From assembly GCA_002471275.1 (NCBI GenBank), contig DKPQ01000001.1, positions 1 through 64,000 on the forward strand: a stretch of 64,000 nt of DNA. The letters are read 5' to 3'. The stretch's first letter is position 1, and every line of letters starts with the position of its first letter. The translations under genes were made by a program, and so were the position numbers. Below the pieces are notes generated by a model that searched no databases, was not told where the DNA came from, and worked only from the letters and a program-made list of their open reading frames with translations. Shown here one piece after another: positions 23,524 to 31,987 of the stretch. This DNA is from Flammeovirgaceae bacterium UBA7330. Its GTDB lineage: Bacteria; Bacteroidota; Bacteroidia; Cytophagales; Cyclobacteriaceae.

Positions 23524-25404
23524 ATGAAGCGTGATATGAAATATTTTATTGATCCAGTTAAAATGGGTCTTCTTTTTCTGATTTTTATTTATTCGTTTTT
23601 TTCCTGCGAAAGACCTGATAAAAGGCCATTGCCCAATATTGTGTGGATCACTTCCGAAGACAACTCAAAACATTATATGTCTTTGTTCGATGAAAATGGT
23701 GTGCCCACTCCGAATATTGAATCCCTTGCCAGGAATGGAGTGATGTTTACGCGGGCGTTTTCCAATGCGCCTGTCTGCAGCGTGGCGCGGTCAGCGATCA
23801 TATCAGGTTGCTACGGCCCCAGGACTTTTTCGCAGTATCACCGACGGTTGGCATTGGTCCCCTTACCGGATAGCCTCCAGATGTTTCCCCACTACCTGAG
23901 GCGGGCAGGGTACTATACCACCAACAATAGCAAGGAAGACTATAATTTTATCAAAGGTGATGAGGTGTGGGACGAATCTTCGAAGGAAGCCACCTGGAGA
24001 AACCGTCAGCCCGGTCAGCCGTTTTTTCATATCTCCAATTTCACTACCACGCACGAGTCCCGGCTGCATTTCAAAGAGGAGGACATGCAGAAACCGACGA
24101 AGACACCGCTCGATGCTTTCGAAGTACAGCCCAACCACCCCAAGACTGACCTGTTCCGCTATACCAATGCCTACTACAGGGACAAGATCCAGGAGATGGA
24201 CCAGCAGGTGGGAGAGGTGATTGCCAGGCTCAAAGAAGACAATCTGCTGGACGATACGTTTATCTTCTACTATGGAGACCATGGTGGGGTATTGCCGGGG
24301 AGTAAAGGCTATATCTATGAGACAGGACTCCATGTACCCATGATCGTCCATATCCCAAAGAATTATCAGGATCTTGTAGATGTGACTCCGGGCACACAGT
24401 CTGAAGGCTTTGTGAGCTTCGTGGACCTGGCGCCAACAGTCTTGAACCTGGCAGGTATCGAAATCCCGGATGCGATAGACGGTGTGCCATTCCTGGGCAA
24501 GGGGATAGATGATGCGGCACTGGCAAAGCGTGACGTAGCCTATAGCTATGCCGATCGCTTTGACGAAAAGTATGACCTGGTGCGGGGAGTGAGAAAGGGG
24601 AAGTACAAATACCTCCGAAACTACCTGCCCTACAATGCCGATGGGCTTCGTAACAATTACCGGTACATTCAGCTGGCCTACAGGGAATGGCTTGACCTTC
24701 ATGATCAAAGGGCGCTGAACGAGGTGGAAGATGCCTTTTTTCAGTTTAAGGCTCCCGAGGCCCTCTATGATATAGAAGCCGATCCCTTTGAGACGAAGAA
24801 CCTGGCCAATGACCCGGAATACCTGGTCACCCTGAAGGAGATGCGAAAGGAACTCAACGGCTGGGTGAAAGGGATGCCTGATCTTTCTTTCTATCCTGAG
24901 TTTCACCTGCTACAAAATGCAGCGGAGAACCCCACCTTATACGGACAGCGTCAGAAGGCTCAAATCAGTAAGTATGTAGACATCGCGGACCTGAGCCTGA
25001 TGCCATTTGAAAGTGCCAAAGCTCAACTCATATCCGCCTTGAAGAGCAGTGACCCATGGGAGCGATACTGGGCCATCAATGCGGCGACCAGCTTCCGGTC
25101 AGAAGCCAGCTCGCTGGCGGAGTACATTGAACCCATTGGTCGGGGAGACGAAGTGCTGATCAACAGGACGGTAGCGGCTGTGTTCCTGGCTGTCGCAAAC
25201 CAGCAATCCCCGGTAGGGATCATGACGGCTGCCCTGTATGATTGCCAGGATGCTGCAGAAGCTTTGCTGATGCTCAACTCCATCGTGTTGATGGGCTCAT
25301 TTGAGTACGACTACAGCTTCAATCTGGATATCGATCGCATTCAGCCAGCGGTGAAGGAAGAGCCGCAGGTACAGCGGAGGCTGGAGTATTTGGGGGTGAT
25401 GTAG
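23524..25404 (+). CDS. Sulfatase, lipoprotein type, with variant active-site motif
   Basis: A 626-residue S1-family sulfatase anchored by a lipobox (FFSC, Cys28). The metal site is at SEDNS (44-48; the more common DD is ED here). The formylglycine site is C85-S-V-A-R89, where the canonical CxPxR proline is valine. TFIFYYGDHGG carries the second metal-site Asp/His. A C-terminal part after about 480 (SSDPWERYWAINAATS) resembles HEAT repeats. Substrate is probably a sulfated polysaccharide. It converges on the PQQ-propeller gene across a hairpin-rich spacer, and a second sulfatase lies 2.5 kb on. Confidence 0.88.
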   Translation: MKRDMKYFIDPVKMGLLFLIFIYSFFSCERPDKRPLPNIVWITSEDNSKHYMSLFDENGVPTPNIESLARNGVMFTRAFSNAPVCSVARSAIISGCYGPRTFSQYHRRLALVPLPDSLQMFPHYLRRAGYYTTNNSKEDYNFIKGDEVWDESSKEATWRNRQPGQPFFHISNFTTTHESRLHFKEEDMQKPTKTPLDAFEVQPNHPKTDLFRYTNAYYRDKIQEMDQQVGEVIARLKEDNLLDDTFIFYYGDHGGVLPGSKGYIYETGLHVPMIVHIPKNYQDLVDVTPGTQSEGFVSFVDLAPTVLNLAGIEIPDAIDGVPFLGKGIDDAALAKRDVAYSYADRFDEKYDLVRGVRKGKYKYLRNYLPYNADGLRNNYRYIQLAYREWLDLHDQRALNEVEDAFFQFKAPEALYDIEADPFETKNLANDPEYLVTLKEMRKELNGWVKGMPDLSFYPEFHLLQNAAENPTLYGQRQKAQISKYVDIADLSLMPFESAKAQLISALKSSDPWERYWAINAATSFRSEASSLAEYIEPIGRGDEVLINRTVAAVFLAVANQQSPVGIMTAALYDCQDAAEALLMLNSIVLMGSFEYDYSFNLDIDRIQPAVKEEPQVQRRLEYLGVM

Positions 25405-25432
25405 GGGGAAAGTTAATGGGTTATTAGGTTAA

Positions 25433-25572
25433 TCCACCTTCGCCGAGGCTTCGGTGGACAAGTAGGTTGAGAGTTATAAGAAGGTGCTGTTGACCTTTAG
25501 TCAGATTGTAACTTCCGCCCTAGTAGGAAGTGTAGTTCGGGAAGATATCACTGGTGGACATGCTCCCCGAAC
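25433..25572. terminator. Hairpin cluster between converging genes
   Basis: Three palindromes: TCCACC/GGTGGA around CTTCGCCGAGG (25433-25458), ACTTCC/GGAAGT (25511-25531) and AGTTCGGG/CCCGAACT (25534-25572). They separate the sulfatase and PQQ-propeller genes and probably end both transcripts. The first matches a REP-like 'TTCGCC..GGCTTCGGTGGA' repeat seen widely in Bacteroidota (from memory). Confidence 0.5.
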
Positions 25573-25584
25573 TAATATTCTGCA

Positions 25585-27645
25585 TCAGAATTGATAACAT
25601 TCAATCTGATTGACTGCCGAACGGTAATAAACCCTGCTAAAGATCTCATCCAGCTCATAGCTGGGTTCCTTGTCTTTGTTGAGATCAATGGTGCTTACGG
25701 CATTGCCAGTTAGCTTATCCACCTGCACCAGCCCAAATTCTTTTTTATCTGTTTCTGTCAGGACAAACATAAACTCGGGTGTTTTTGCAGAGGCCTTAAA
25801 CCTGGCGTTGGCAAAAGACATCGCATCTTTCGAATAGGCAAAACCCTGGCTGGACAACGCTCCAAACCCTTGTGATAATTCATTACCGATTTGCTGGCCA
25901 AGTGCATCGTCAGACTGACTGGCAGCCTCGGCAAATGCGGCTGAATAGGCCGCTGAAACTGCGCCTATGTAGGCTGCTCTCAGTGCCTGCGCTGCGGCAA
26001 CAGCCCTCAGCAGACCGGATTGTCTGGGCGCCGGATAGTAGTTTTGATATTTCACCGTACCATCCATGCCCACCTTCATGATATTTTGTTCCGCACTGAG
26101 CACCACGCCGTCGGTATGCACCTCCAGCTGATAGGGGACCTCTTTACCTTCAAATTTTATTTTGGAGCCTACAGCCCTCAATGTTCCGGCAGATTTATTG
26201 ATCTCATAAAGGATGTCGTCCTTCGATGAGAACGCATAAAGCATACCTCCATGATTTACGTAGGGCAGGCTGTGTTTCAGCGGGTCAAAGTTCGAAGCAT
26301 CCAGAGGTTTGGCTGCCTGGGGAGAATCAAATAACTGATCACCAGAGGTAAGGTTCAGCATATTGATCTCCAGGGATGTGATATAAAGAAGTCCCTTGTC
26401 CATTAGTTCCGTAGAGATCAGATCACCCGAAAGTTTGATATCCTTATCGAACCTCAAGGTCCCGTCAGCAGGATTTATTATGTTGACATAGAATTCATCT
26501 CCGACATTGTTCCATGCATTGTCGTACGAGTTCACCACCAGGTATCCTTCTTCAAATAGCTCATAGTCAACAATTGACCCTTTTACTTTGATGCCTTTCC
26601 CTTTTTTGCCCCACATTCCTTCACCTGTTTCGTAGCTCAGTTTATTCAGGGAAACTTTAAAGCCACTCGTCGGAGGACTAATGATGATTCCGCTTTCATC
26701 CAGTATCAGCCTGCTCAGGCTTGCATTATTCTCCTTATAGGGATTTTTCCAGATGGGTTTCCCTGATCCGATTTCAACTGCGTGGAGTAGAAACTCAGTG
26801 GTGGGTCCGGAGGAGCCGGTGCTGGTGGTAAAAGTTGCACCTGAAGACTGACGCTGTTCCCTCTCAACGCCAATGAAAACAGTTCCCGGTTGTAAGGAGG
26901 TTGTTTCGGCGTTTACCCTGATAGCCGATCCTTCATTGGGAATGTTCCAGATCTCTTCACCTGTTTCGGGATTGATACAATAAGAAAAATTGGGATGAAG
27001 CAATAGCAAACTATTGTCATCCAAAGCCATGGGGCTGGCCATTAATCCCTGTTTATTGGCTTCATTTGCCAGGGTAGAAGCTGCCTGATTTAGAAGACCT
27101 CCCAGAGCCCCACTACCAAATGATTGACCCAGATCCACTTTAAAGATTTCATCATTGGCCCAGCGGATAGATCCGGTATTGATATCGCAGGCAATAAGTG
27201 AAGCCTGATTTGCCCCGATTTTCTCAACGACCATGAGGAGTAAACCGAGTCTCGGAAGGATGTCAGTACTCAAAATATCCGTGACCCCCTGATCAACGCT
27301 GTTCATCAGTACTTTGCCATTCAAACTGTTGATAAGCCTGAATTGTGAACCGTTTTCAACCGGGGTTATGAGTGTGAAAAAGTTTGAATTGCCTATGCCC
27401 TGGTAGCTATCAATGTTCAGGTTTGGTAAACCATCAATTCGCCATATTTTGTCACCGGTTTCCGTATTTAAACCAATAAGTGAATTTCCTGAATAAACAA
27501 CCAACTGCCCGAGAGCGGTTACTCTTTGCCAGGCCACAGGTCCGTCAAAAGTAGTTACCCAGGTGCTGGATTTTTGCGCTTTAAGTGGAAGCAATACGAT
27601 TCCAAATAAGAGAGCTGTGAATAATAGCGCTTTGATCTTTTTCAT
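25585..27645 (-). CDS. Secreted PQQ-like beta-propeller protein
   Basis: A 686-residue exported protein with signal MKKIKALLFTALLFGIVLLPLKAQ. Repeats of the pattern (L/I)x(L/A)xxxETGxxxWxxxx are spread over it (GLNTETGDKIWRIDG, CINPETGEEIWNIP, VEIGSGKPIWKNP, INPADGTLRFDKD), as in PQQ-binding/BamB-like propellers. Around 555-615 is an alanine-rich insert (RAVAAAQALRAAYIGAVSAAYSAAFAEAASQ in two halves). No dehydrogenase active-site residues are evident, so it is likely a binding or scaffolding propeller. Divergent from the second sulfatase. Confidence 0.8.
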   Translation of the reverse strand: MKKIKALLFTALLFGIVLLPLKAQKSSTWVTTFDGPVAWQRVTALGQLVVYSGNSLIGLNTETGDKIWRIDGLPNLNIDSYQGIGNSNFFTLITPVENGSQFRLINSLNGKVLMNSVDQGVTDILSTDILPRLGLLLMVVEKIGANQASLIACDINTGSIRWANDEIFKVDLGQSFGSGALGGLLNQAASTLANEANKQGLMASPMALDDNSLLLLHPNFSYCINPETGEEIWNIPNEGSAIRVNAETTSLQPGTVFIGVEREQRQSSGATFTTSTGSSGPTTEFLLHAVEIGSGKPIWKNPYKENNASLSRLILDESGIIISPPTSGFKVSLNKLSYETGEGMWGKKGKGIKVKGSIVDYELFEEGYLVVNSYDNAWNNVGDEFYVNIINPADGTLRFDKDIKLSGDLISTELMDKGLLYITSLEINMLNLTSGDQLFDSPQAAKPLDASNFDPLKHSLPYVNHGGMLYAFSSKDDILYEINKSAGTLRAVGSKIKFEGKEVPYQLEVHTDGVVLSAEQNIMKVGMDGTVKYQNYYPAPRQSGLLRAVAAAQALRAAYIGAVSAAYSAAFAEAASQSDDALGQQIGNELSQGFGALSSQGFAYSKDAMSFANARFKASAKTPEFMFVLTETDKKEFGLVQVDKLTGNAVSTIDLNKDKEPSYELDEIFSRVYYRSAVNQIECYQF

Positions 27646-27949
27646 GATTGCATTGTTTTGTTGTTTAATGAGTGGGTAACCACCTGGAGGTTATGAGAAA
27701 AGGTTATTCTTAATCAAAAACTGAACCAGAAAGTCTTATTGCGTGTAACTTAACTCATTGCGTTTAGAAGTTAATGACTAAATTTTTTTTAAGCGGGTAG
27801 TCTGATTAGTCTTTTAATGCCATATGTTTTATCAACTCATTCATTGTCGGGAGTTGCTTAAAACCAAAACTTATGTACCTTTAATTCCCTATCGCCGGAC
27901 CTGATTTTAAAAATAGATTTAACTTCGAATTTTAAATCAGATAGAGGCA
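27646..27949. other. 304-bp divergent promoter region
   Basis: AT-rich spacer between the PQQ-propeller gene (minus) and a sulfatase gene (plus). On the plus strand TTG (27854-27856), 19 nt and TACCTTTA (27876-27883) is a fair promoter match with one mismatch. No other gene or RNA is recognisable. Confidence 0.35.
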
Positions 27950-29365
27950 GTGCGATTTCTTGTTTTTATTCCCCTTGTTGTAAGTATTGTTTGTTGTGAA
28001 CCCATTCCTAAAAAGCCAAACCTGGTATTTATTCTGGTAGATGACCTGGGTTGGAAGGACCTTGGCTATATGGGTAGTGAATTCTATGAAACACCAAACA
28101 TCGATCAATTCAGTAAACAAAGTGTAAATTTTACCAATGCGTATTCTTCCGGATCAGTTTGTTCTCCCTCCAGGGCAGCCATTCTGACGGGTCGCCATCC
28201 GGTCAGACTGCAAATTACCGACTGGATCCCGGGTATGGGTAGTGATGGTAAAGCATTGAATACCCCGGGCATCGCCAATCAGCTATCATTGGACGAGGTC
28301 ACCCTGGCGGAAAGACTCAGGCAAAATGGATATAAGACTTTCTTTGCCGGCAAATGGCACCTCGGGGATACCGCATTCTATCCGGAAGATCAGGGATTCG
28401 ACATCAACATAGGGGGACATGACAAAGGCAGCCCTCCCGGTGGGTATTATGCGCCATACAAAAACCCTGTGCTGGAAGACGGTCCTGAAGGGGAGTACCT
28501 CACGGATAGACTCACCGATGAATCACTGCAGTTTCTGGATAATGTCGGCGACGACCCCTTCATGCTGTACCTGAGCTTCTATACAGTTCACACACCCATA
28601 CAAGCCAATATAAAGTACCTCAAAAAGTTTGAGGATAAGCTGTCTCAAATGGAGACGCAGGAATCCACAACACGAACAGAGGGCGATGGCATCACCACGC
28701 TTGATCAAAGAAATCCGGCTTATGCTTCTATGGTATATGCCATGGATCAGAATGTAGGCAGGATCATCGAAAAGTTGAAGAAAAAGGGATTGCTTGAGCA
28801 CACTATTGTGGTGTTCACCTCAGATAACGGAGGACTGTCTACGCTGGACAAAGATCGAAACTACGCCGGCCCAACAAGTGTGTTGCCCCTGAGAGGAGGA
28901 AAGGGTTGGCTCTATGAAGGAGGGATCAGGGTTCCGTTGCTATACAAGCCACTTTACTATAAGGGTGGTGCCAGGGTAGTAGAAACACCAGTGGTCGGCC
29001 ATGATTTCTATCCAACCATTCTATCTCAAATGGAATTGGCTACCCCGGAAGACCTCACAGGTGACGGGATTGATTTTACGCCAGCGATTAGCCACCCTGA
29101 AAGCATTCCGGAAAGAGATATTGTGTGGCATTATCCTCACTATCATGGGAGCGGCTGGACACCAGGGTCAGCCATCCGAAGCGGGAAGTGGAAGCTGATT
29201 GAGTTTTATGAAACTGGCAAGGTGGAGCTTTACGACCTGAAGGAGGATATGGCTGAAGCGAATGAATTATCAGATCTGTTGCCTAAGAAGACGGAGATGC
29301 TGAAGGAGCTGCTACATGCCCAATTGGACTCTATGAATGCAGCACACACAACTGCTGCCCCTTAG
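27950..29365 (+). CDS. Sulfatase (arylsulfatase A-like), lipoprotein type
   Basis: A 471-residue S1-family sulfatase. GTG start, short signal and lipobox (SIVC/VCC, Cys15/16). Metal-binding DD at 31-32 and the canonical formylglycine motif CSPSR (C71) show a normal catalytic centre; FTSDNGG is the later metal site. Unlike its neighbour at 23.5 kb it has the standard proline. Likely targets are sulfated algal or animal glycans. The last four bases overlap the converging FAN1-like gene. Confidence 0.92.
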   Translation: MRFLVFIPLVVSIVCCEPIPKKPNLVFILVDDLGWKDLGYMGSEFYETPNIDQFSKQSVNFTNAYSSGSVCSPSRAAILTGRHPVRLQITDWIPGMGSDGKALNTPGIANQLSLDEVTLAERLRQNGYKTFFAGKWHLGDTAFYPEDQGFDINIGGHDKGSPPGGYYAPYKNPVLEDGPEGEYLTDRLTDESLQFLDNVGDDPFMLYLSFYTVHTPIQANIKYLKKFEDKLSQMETQESTTRTEGDGITTLDQRNPAYASMVYAMDQNVGRIIEKLKKKGLLEHTIVVFTSDNGGLSTLDKDRNYAGPTSVLPLRGGKGWLYEGGIRVPLLYKPLYYKGGARVVETPVVGHDFYPTILSQMELATPEDLTGDGIDFTPAISHPESIPERDIVWHYPHYHGSGWTPGSAIRSGKWKLIEFYETGKVELYDLKEDMAEANELSDLLPKKTEMLKELLHAQLDSMNAAHTTAAP

Positions 29366-30996
29366 ATATAATTCAACCTGAGGATTTCGGCTTTGATCTT
29401 GTTGCGCTGCATGAAGTCTATCCAGAACAGTTGCTGTGCTGACAGGTGATCGTTGGGAGACTTGATCTCGTAGAAGTGGTATTCTTTCCCCTTCCATATA
29501 AACAGGTCAGGAAAGCCGGCGCTGTTATACTTCACATTTTTTGCCATTTCAAAGAGGATATTATAGAGGCCTTTGACCGGTAGCCTTTGTACAGCCTCTT
29601 CCAAACTCGGGAGCAATGAATCATGCCAGCTCACCAGCGGATTGGCAATGCCCTCTTTCTCGAGATATCGCTCAGTGATGGCTGATTTTAGCTTTTGTTT
29701 TGTGTTGTATTTCTTTTGGATGGCATGTAGGTTGTCTAACCTTCTGGTATAGAAATGCTCATCAAATAAGTCGGAAGGTTGCCTCTGCAGAGGATGATGG
29801 AAGCTATCCTGGTTTTCATCGAAGATCACATCCCAGAACACCAGTCCAAAAAGCCCGCGCCACAGGTAGTTTTCCGAGTGAATGGCGTCATATCCTTCCC
29901 TGATAAAATATTCGCAAGCCAGCTGCTCCACATTGATCGTTGAGTCCGGAATGACTTCGATGGCCGGGCTTTCTTTGATTCGCCTGGTGGTGGTGCGATA
30001 ATTCCTGACACTCTTTTTAGCCAGGAAGTCATTCACAAACAAAAGCTCTGTGGCATTGAAAGGCTTGGAAACGGCTTCTTCTGCTATGGATCGGGCTTCG
30101 TCGATCCTGCCGGATTTCTCCAGGATCCGGATACTACGTTCACGAGCCGGATGCCGCTCCGAGAGTTGATAAAAAGTCAGGGCTTCGTCCGTCAGCTCTG
30201 CTTTTTCGAGATATTCACCGATTCGAAGCAAAAGCTTGTCTGCCGACTTCTTAGCACGGGGGAATTGTAAAAAATGCTTCCATTCAATGGGGGTAATCAC
30301 GGCAAGTATTTCTTCCGGTAGCAGCTCTTCAGTTGCCAGACGAAATGCCCTGGAGAGATTGGCCAGCTCATAGGTCGCAAGTGCTTCCTCCCGGGTATCG
30401 AACCACGGGGTAAATTCGTGCCGGTCCAGGTTTTCCAGCTTGATATTCCCCACATCACGGATCACAAACTCCGTCATCATACCATAGTTATGGCCGAAGA
30501 AAAGGAATTTCAGGTAGTTGACCTGTTCCTGCTTCAGGAGGCGGATGATCTGCCACTCGGCACTCAGTGTTTGATAGTAAGTGTCATCAGACACCTCAAT
30601 CAGGGTTTCCAACACCTCATCTTTATACATGGACTTAAGGCCCAGCTCGGGGAATGCCTTGTGGAGCTCAGACTTGGTGAATAACCCAAACACCTCAGGA
30701 TAGACAATATCATCCAGCGTTATGAATTCAAGCTGTGACAGGTGATCGAGTGATTCTCCGTAGACTTCTATTTCCGGGTATTGCAGCTTATCCAGCCGAA
30801 AGAACTCACCCTTTCTGTTGAGCATTCGGATAAAAAGACACTGCGCATCGGTTTGAAGGCTTCTGTATTCCTCGATGAATTTTTGGTCTTCGTCACCCAA
30901 CAGGTGCCCGGAGTGCTTTTCAATGAACTCGATGAGATAATTGAAATAGTCGAGGTAATACCTGGGGGGTAGTATGATCTTTTCCTTTTCAGGCAT
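29362..30996 (-). CDS. FAN1-like structure-specific nuclease (VRR-NUC)
   Basis: A 544-residue protein related to Fanconi-associated nuclease 1. The N-terminal half has the SAP-like and helical FAN1 region (LFIRMLNRKGEFFRLDKL, DLSYPEVFG-like segments), then TPR-like helices, then the VRR-NUC PD-(D/E)xK domain at the C-terminus with D497 (FPDLFIW) and E510-x-K512 (FYEIK). FAN1 cleaves flaps and interstrand crosslinks; bacterial homologues share 5' flap activity. No partner repair gene is adjacent. A -7 element lies directly before the start. It overlaps the converging sulfatase gene by four bases. Confidence 0.85.
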   Translation of the reverse strand: MPEKEKIILPPRYYLDYFNYLIEFIEKHSGHLLGDEDQKFIEEYRSLQTDAQCLFIRMLNRKGEFFRLDKLQYPEIEVYGESLDHLSQLEFITLDDIVYPEVFGLFTKSELHKAFPELGLKSMYKDEVLETLIEVSDDTYYQTLSAEWQIIRLLKQEQVNYLKFLFFGHNYGMMTEFVIRDVGNIKLENLDRHEFTPWFDTREEALATYELANLSRAFRLATEELLPEEILAVITPIEWKHFLQFPRAKKSADKLLLRIGEYLEKAELTDEALTFYQLSERHPARERSIRILEKSGRIDEARSIAEEAVSKPFNATELLFVNDFLAKKSVRNYRTTTRRIKESPAIEVIPDSTINVEQLACEYFIREGYDAIHSENYLWRGLFGLVFWDVIFDENQDSFHHPLQRQPSDLFDEHFYTRRLDNLHAIQKKYNTKQKLKSAITERYLEKEGIANPLVSWHDSLLPSLEEAVQRLPVKGLYNILFEMAKNVKYNSAGFPDLFIWKGKEYHFYEIKSPNDHLSAQQLFWIDFMQRNKIKAEILRLNYI

Positions 30997-31001
30997 ACAG
31001 A

Positions 31002-31009
31002 CAAAGCTA
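31002..31009 (-). promoter_or_regulatory. -7 element for the FAN1-like gene, probably leaderless
   Basis: Minus strand TAGCTTTG matches TAnnTTTG and ends five bases before the ATG at 30996. No -33 element is clear. Confidence 0.4.
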
Positions 31010-31070
31010 GTTTCGCGCGACCTTAAAATTAACCGGAGCAGGAATTAAAAAGTTCTAAACTGAGATTTCC

Positions 31071-31094
31071 CCGGCTGGTATCTTCACCAGCCGG
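31071..31094. repeat. Perfect 9-bp hairpin
   Basis: CCGGCTGGT, loop ATCTTC, ACCAGCCGG. It lies in the long spacer upstream of the FAN1-like gene and has no T-tract. Confidence 0.55.
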
Positions 31095-31118
31095 ATGAGG
31101 AATCGTCGTCTACCAATT

Positions 31119-31183
31119 AGTCATCCTAGACTACTCGTAAAAGCCGGAGCCTGCATATCGGTGACAACACCGACATTAAGCAG
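31119..31183. repeat. 65-bp direct repeat carrying the dispersed hairpin, copy 1
   Basis: From AGTCATCCTA through ACTACTCGTAAAAGCCGGAGC to the TCGGTG-ACAA-CACCGA hairpin and CATTAAGCAG. Copy 2 is at 31431-31496 with one indel and one substitution. The hairpin core is shared with 1999-2026. Confidence 0.8.
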
Positions 31184-31430
31184 TTAAGCAAGAAGGAGGA
31201 ATCCCGAAGGGATGACAGGATTATAGAATTAAATCATTTTGGATAAAACTCCGAAGGAGTGACATAATAACACCCCTTCGGGGTTGGGATATATAGTTAA
31301 ATCGATCAGCTATAATATTGTCATCCCTTCGGGATTGGTATAGAGTCATAGGATGACTACGGTTACAAATAAATGGTAATTATTATCCTTGAACCAATCC
31401 ATAGAATTAAGACAGTCTTACCTCCAAAAG
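31184..31430. repeat. Mosaic of CCCGAAGGGA-type palindromes
   Basis: TCCCGAAGGGA at about 31203, ACTCCGAAGGAGT at about 31249, CCCCTTCGGGG at about 31274 and ATCCCTTCGGGAT at about 31323, each followed by a GACA/GGTAT tail, plus AGTCAT-AGG-ATGACT at 31344-31358. These look like a family of short palindromic repeats, not genes. Confidence 0.65.
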
Positions 31431-31496
31431 AGTCATCCTATGACTACTCGTAAAAGCCGGAGCTTGCATATCGGTGACAACACCGACATTAAGCAG
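31431..31496. repeat. 66-bp direct repeat carrying the dispersed hairpin, copy 2
   Basis: Matches 31119-31183 almost fully. Its first 15 bases form AGTCAT-CCT-ATGACT, a palindrome whose mirror copy is at 31344-31358. Confidence 0.8.
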
Positions 31497-31535
31497 GAGT
31501 AGACAATGAATCACAGAGAATTTGAATATAAAAGC

Positions 31536-31598
31536 AATCCCCCTTTCCTAAAGGGGGACAAAGGGGGATTCACCCTGGCAGGTGTCCTCACCTGCCAG
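31536..31598. terminator. Paired hairpins after the small glutaredoxin-like gene
   Basis: CCCCCTTT/AAAGGGGG around 31538-31557, repeated once as AAAGGGGGATT, and CTGGCAGGTG-TCCT-CACCTGCCAG at 31575-31598. On the minus strand they lie just after the stop at 31608, so they are candidates for that gene's terminator, though they also resemble REP repeats. Confidence 0.45.
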
Positions 31599-31607
31599 AA
31601 CGCTTTT

Positions 31608-31841
31608 TTACTCAGGATACATATCGCATCGGCAGGCATACCAGTTGCGCATATATGCTTCCATCTCATCCAGGTATTTTGTGATATCCTCAATGCCCGT
31701 ATAGCTTTCCTTGTCATGCACGAGGACAGGCTGAGTAGCCGCCGCATCCAGATCGATCTTTCGGGCCAGTGAAAGATCATCGAGTCGTTCCTTTAGCTGT
31801 AATTGTTTAGGATCTTTATCGGAGATAGTCAGATGGATCAT
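31608..31841 (-). CDS. Small thioredoxin-fold-like protein
   Basis: A 77-residue protein: KQLQLKERLDDLSLARKI, then QPVLVHDKESYTGIEDITKYLDEMEAYMRNWYACRC. The layout (helix, strand, then PVLV followed by a G-IEDITKYL helix) resembles the C-terminal two-thirds of a glutaredoxin or GST N-domain fold, but there is no CxxC at the usual place; a CRC pair ends the protein. I think it is a real gene because it keeps a coherent fold and starts at an ATG. Family uncertain. It is isolated, diverging from the PSD1 gene. Confidence 0.5.
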   Translation of the reverse strand: MIHLTISDKDPKQLQLKERLDDLSLARKIDLDAAATQPVLVHDKESYTGIEDITKYLDEMEAYMRNWYACRCDMYPE

Positions 31842-31987
31842 CAGTGAAATGGTTAGACATTATGACCAACACAAAGTAAGCGGTTTTCAGTTCCTGATAA
31901 GTCAATTCCGGACCCATTTCAGTTGTGATATTTCAAATAATTAGCAGAGCTTTAATAAAGACCGCATTTTCTGCTAATTTTATAATT

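Noticed and set aside
23863..24906. 347-codon open frame antisense to the first sulfatase
   Set aside because: Long but fully antisense to a gene with intact family motifs; a shadow frame from GC-rich codon use.
31184..31500. CRISPR array
   Set aside because: Repeats are palindromic, of mixed families and unevenly spaced; spacers of equal length and cas genes are absent.
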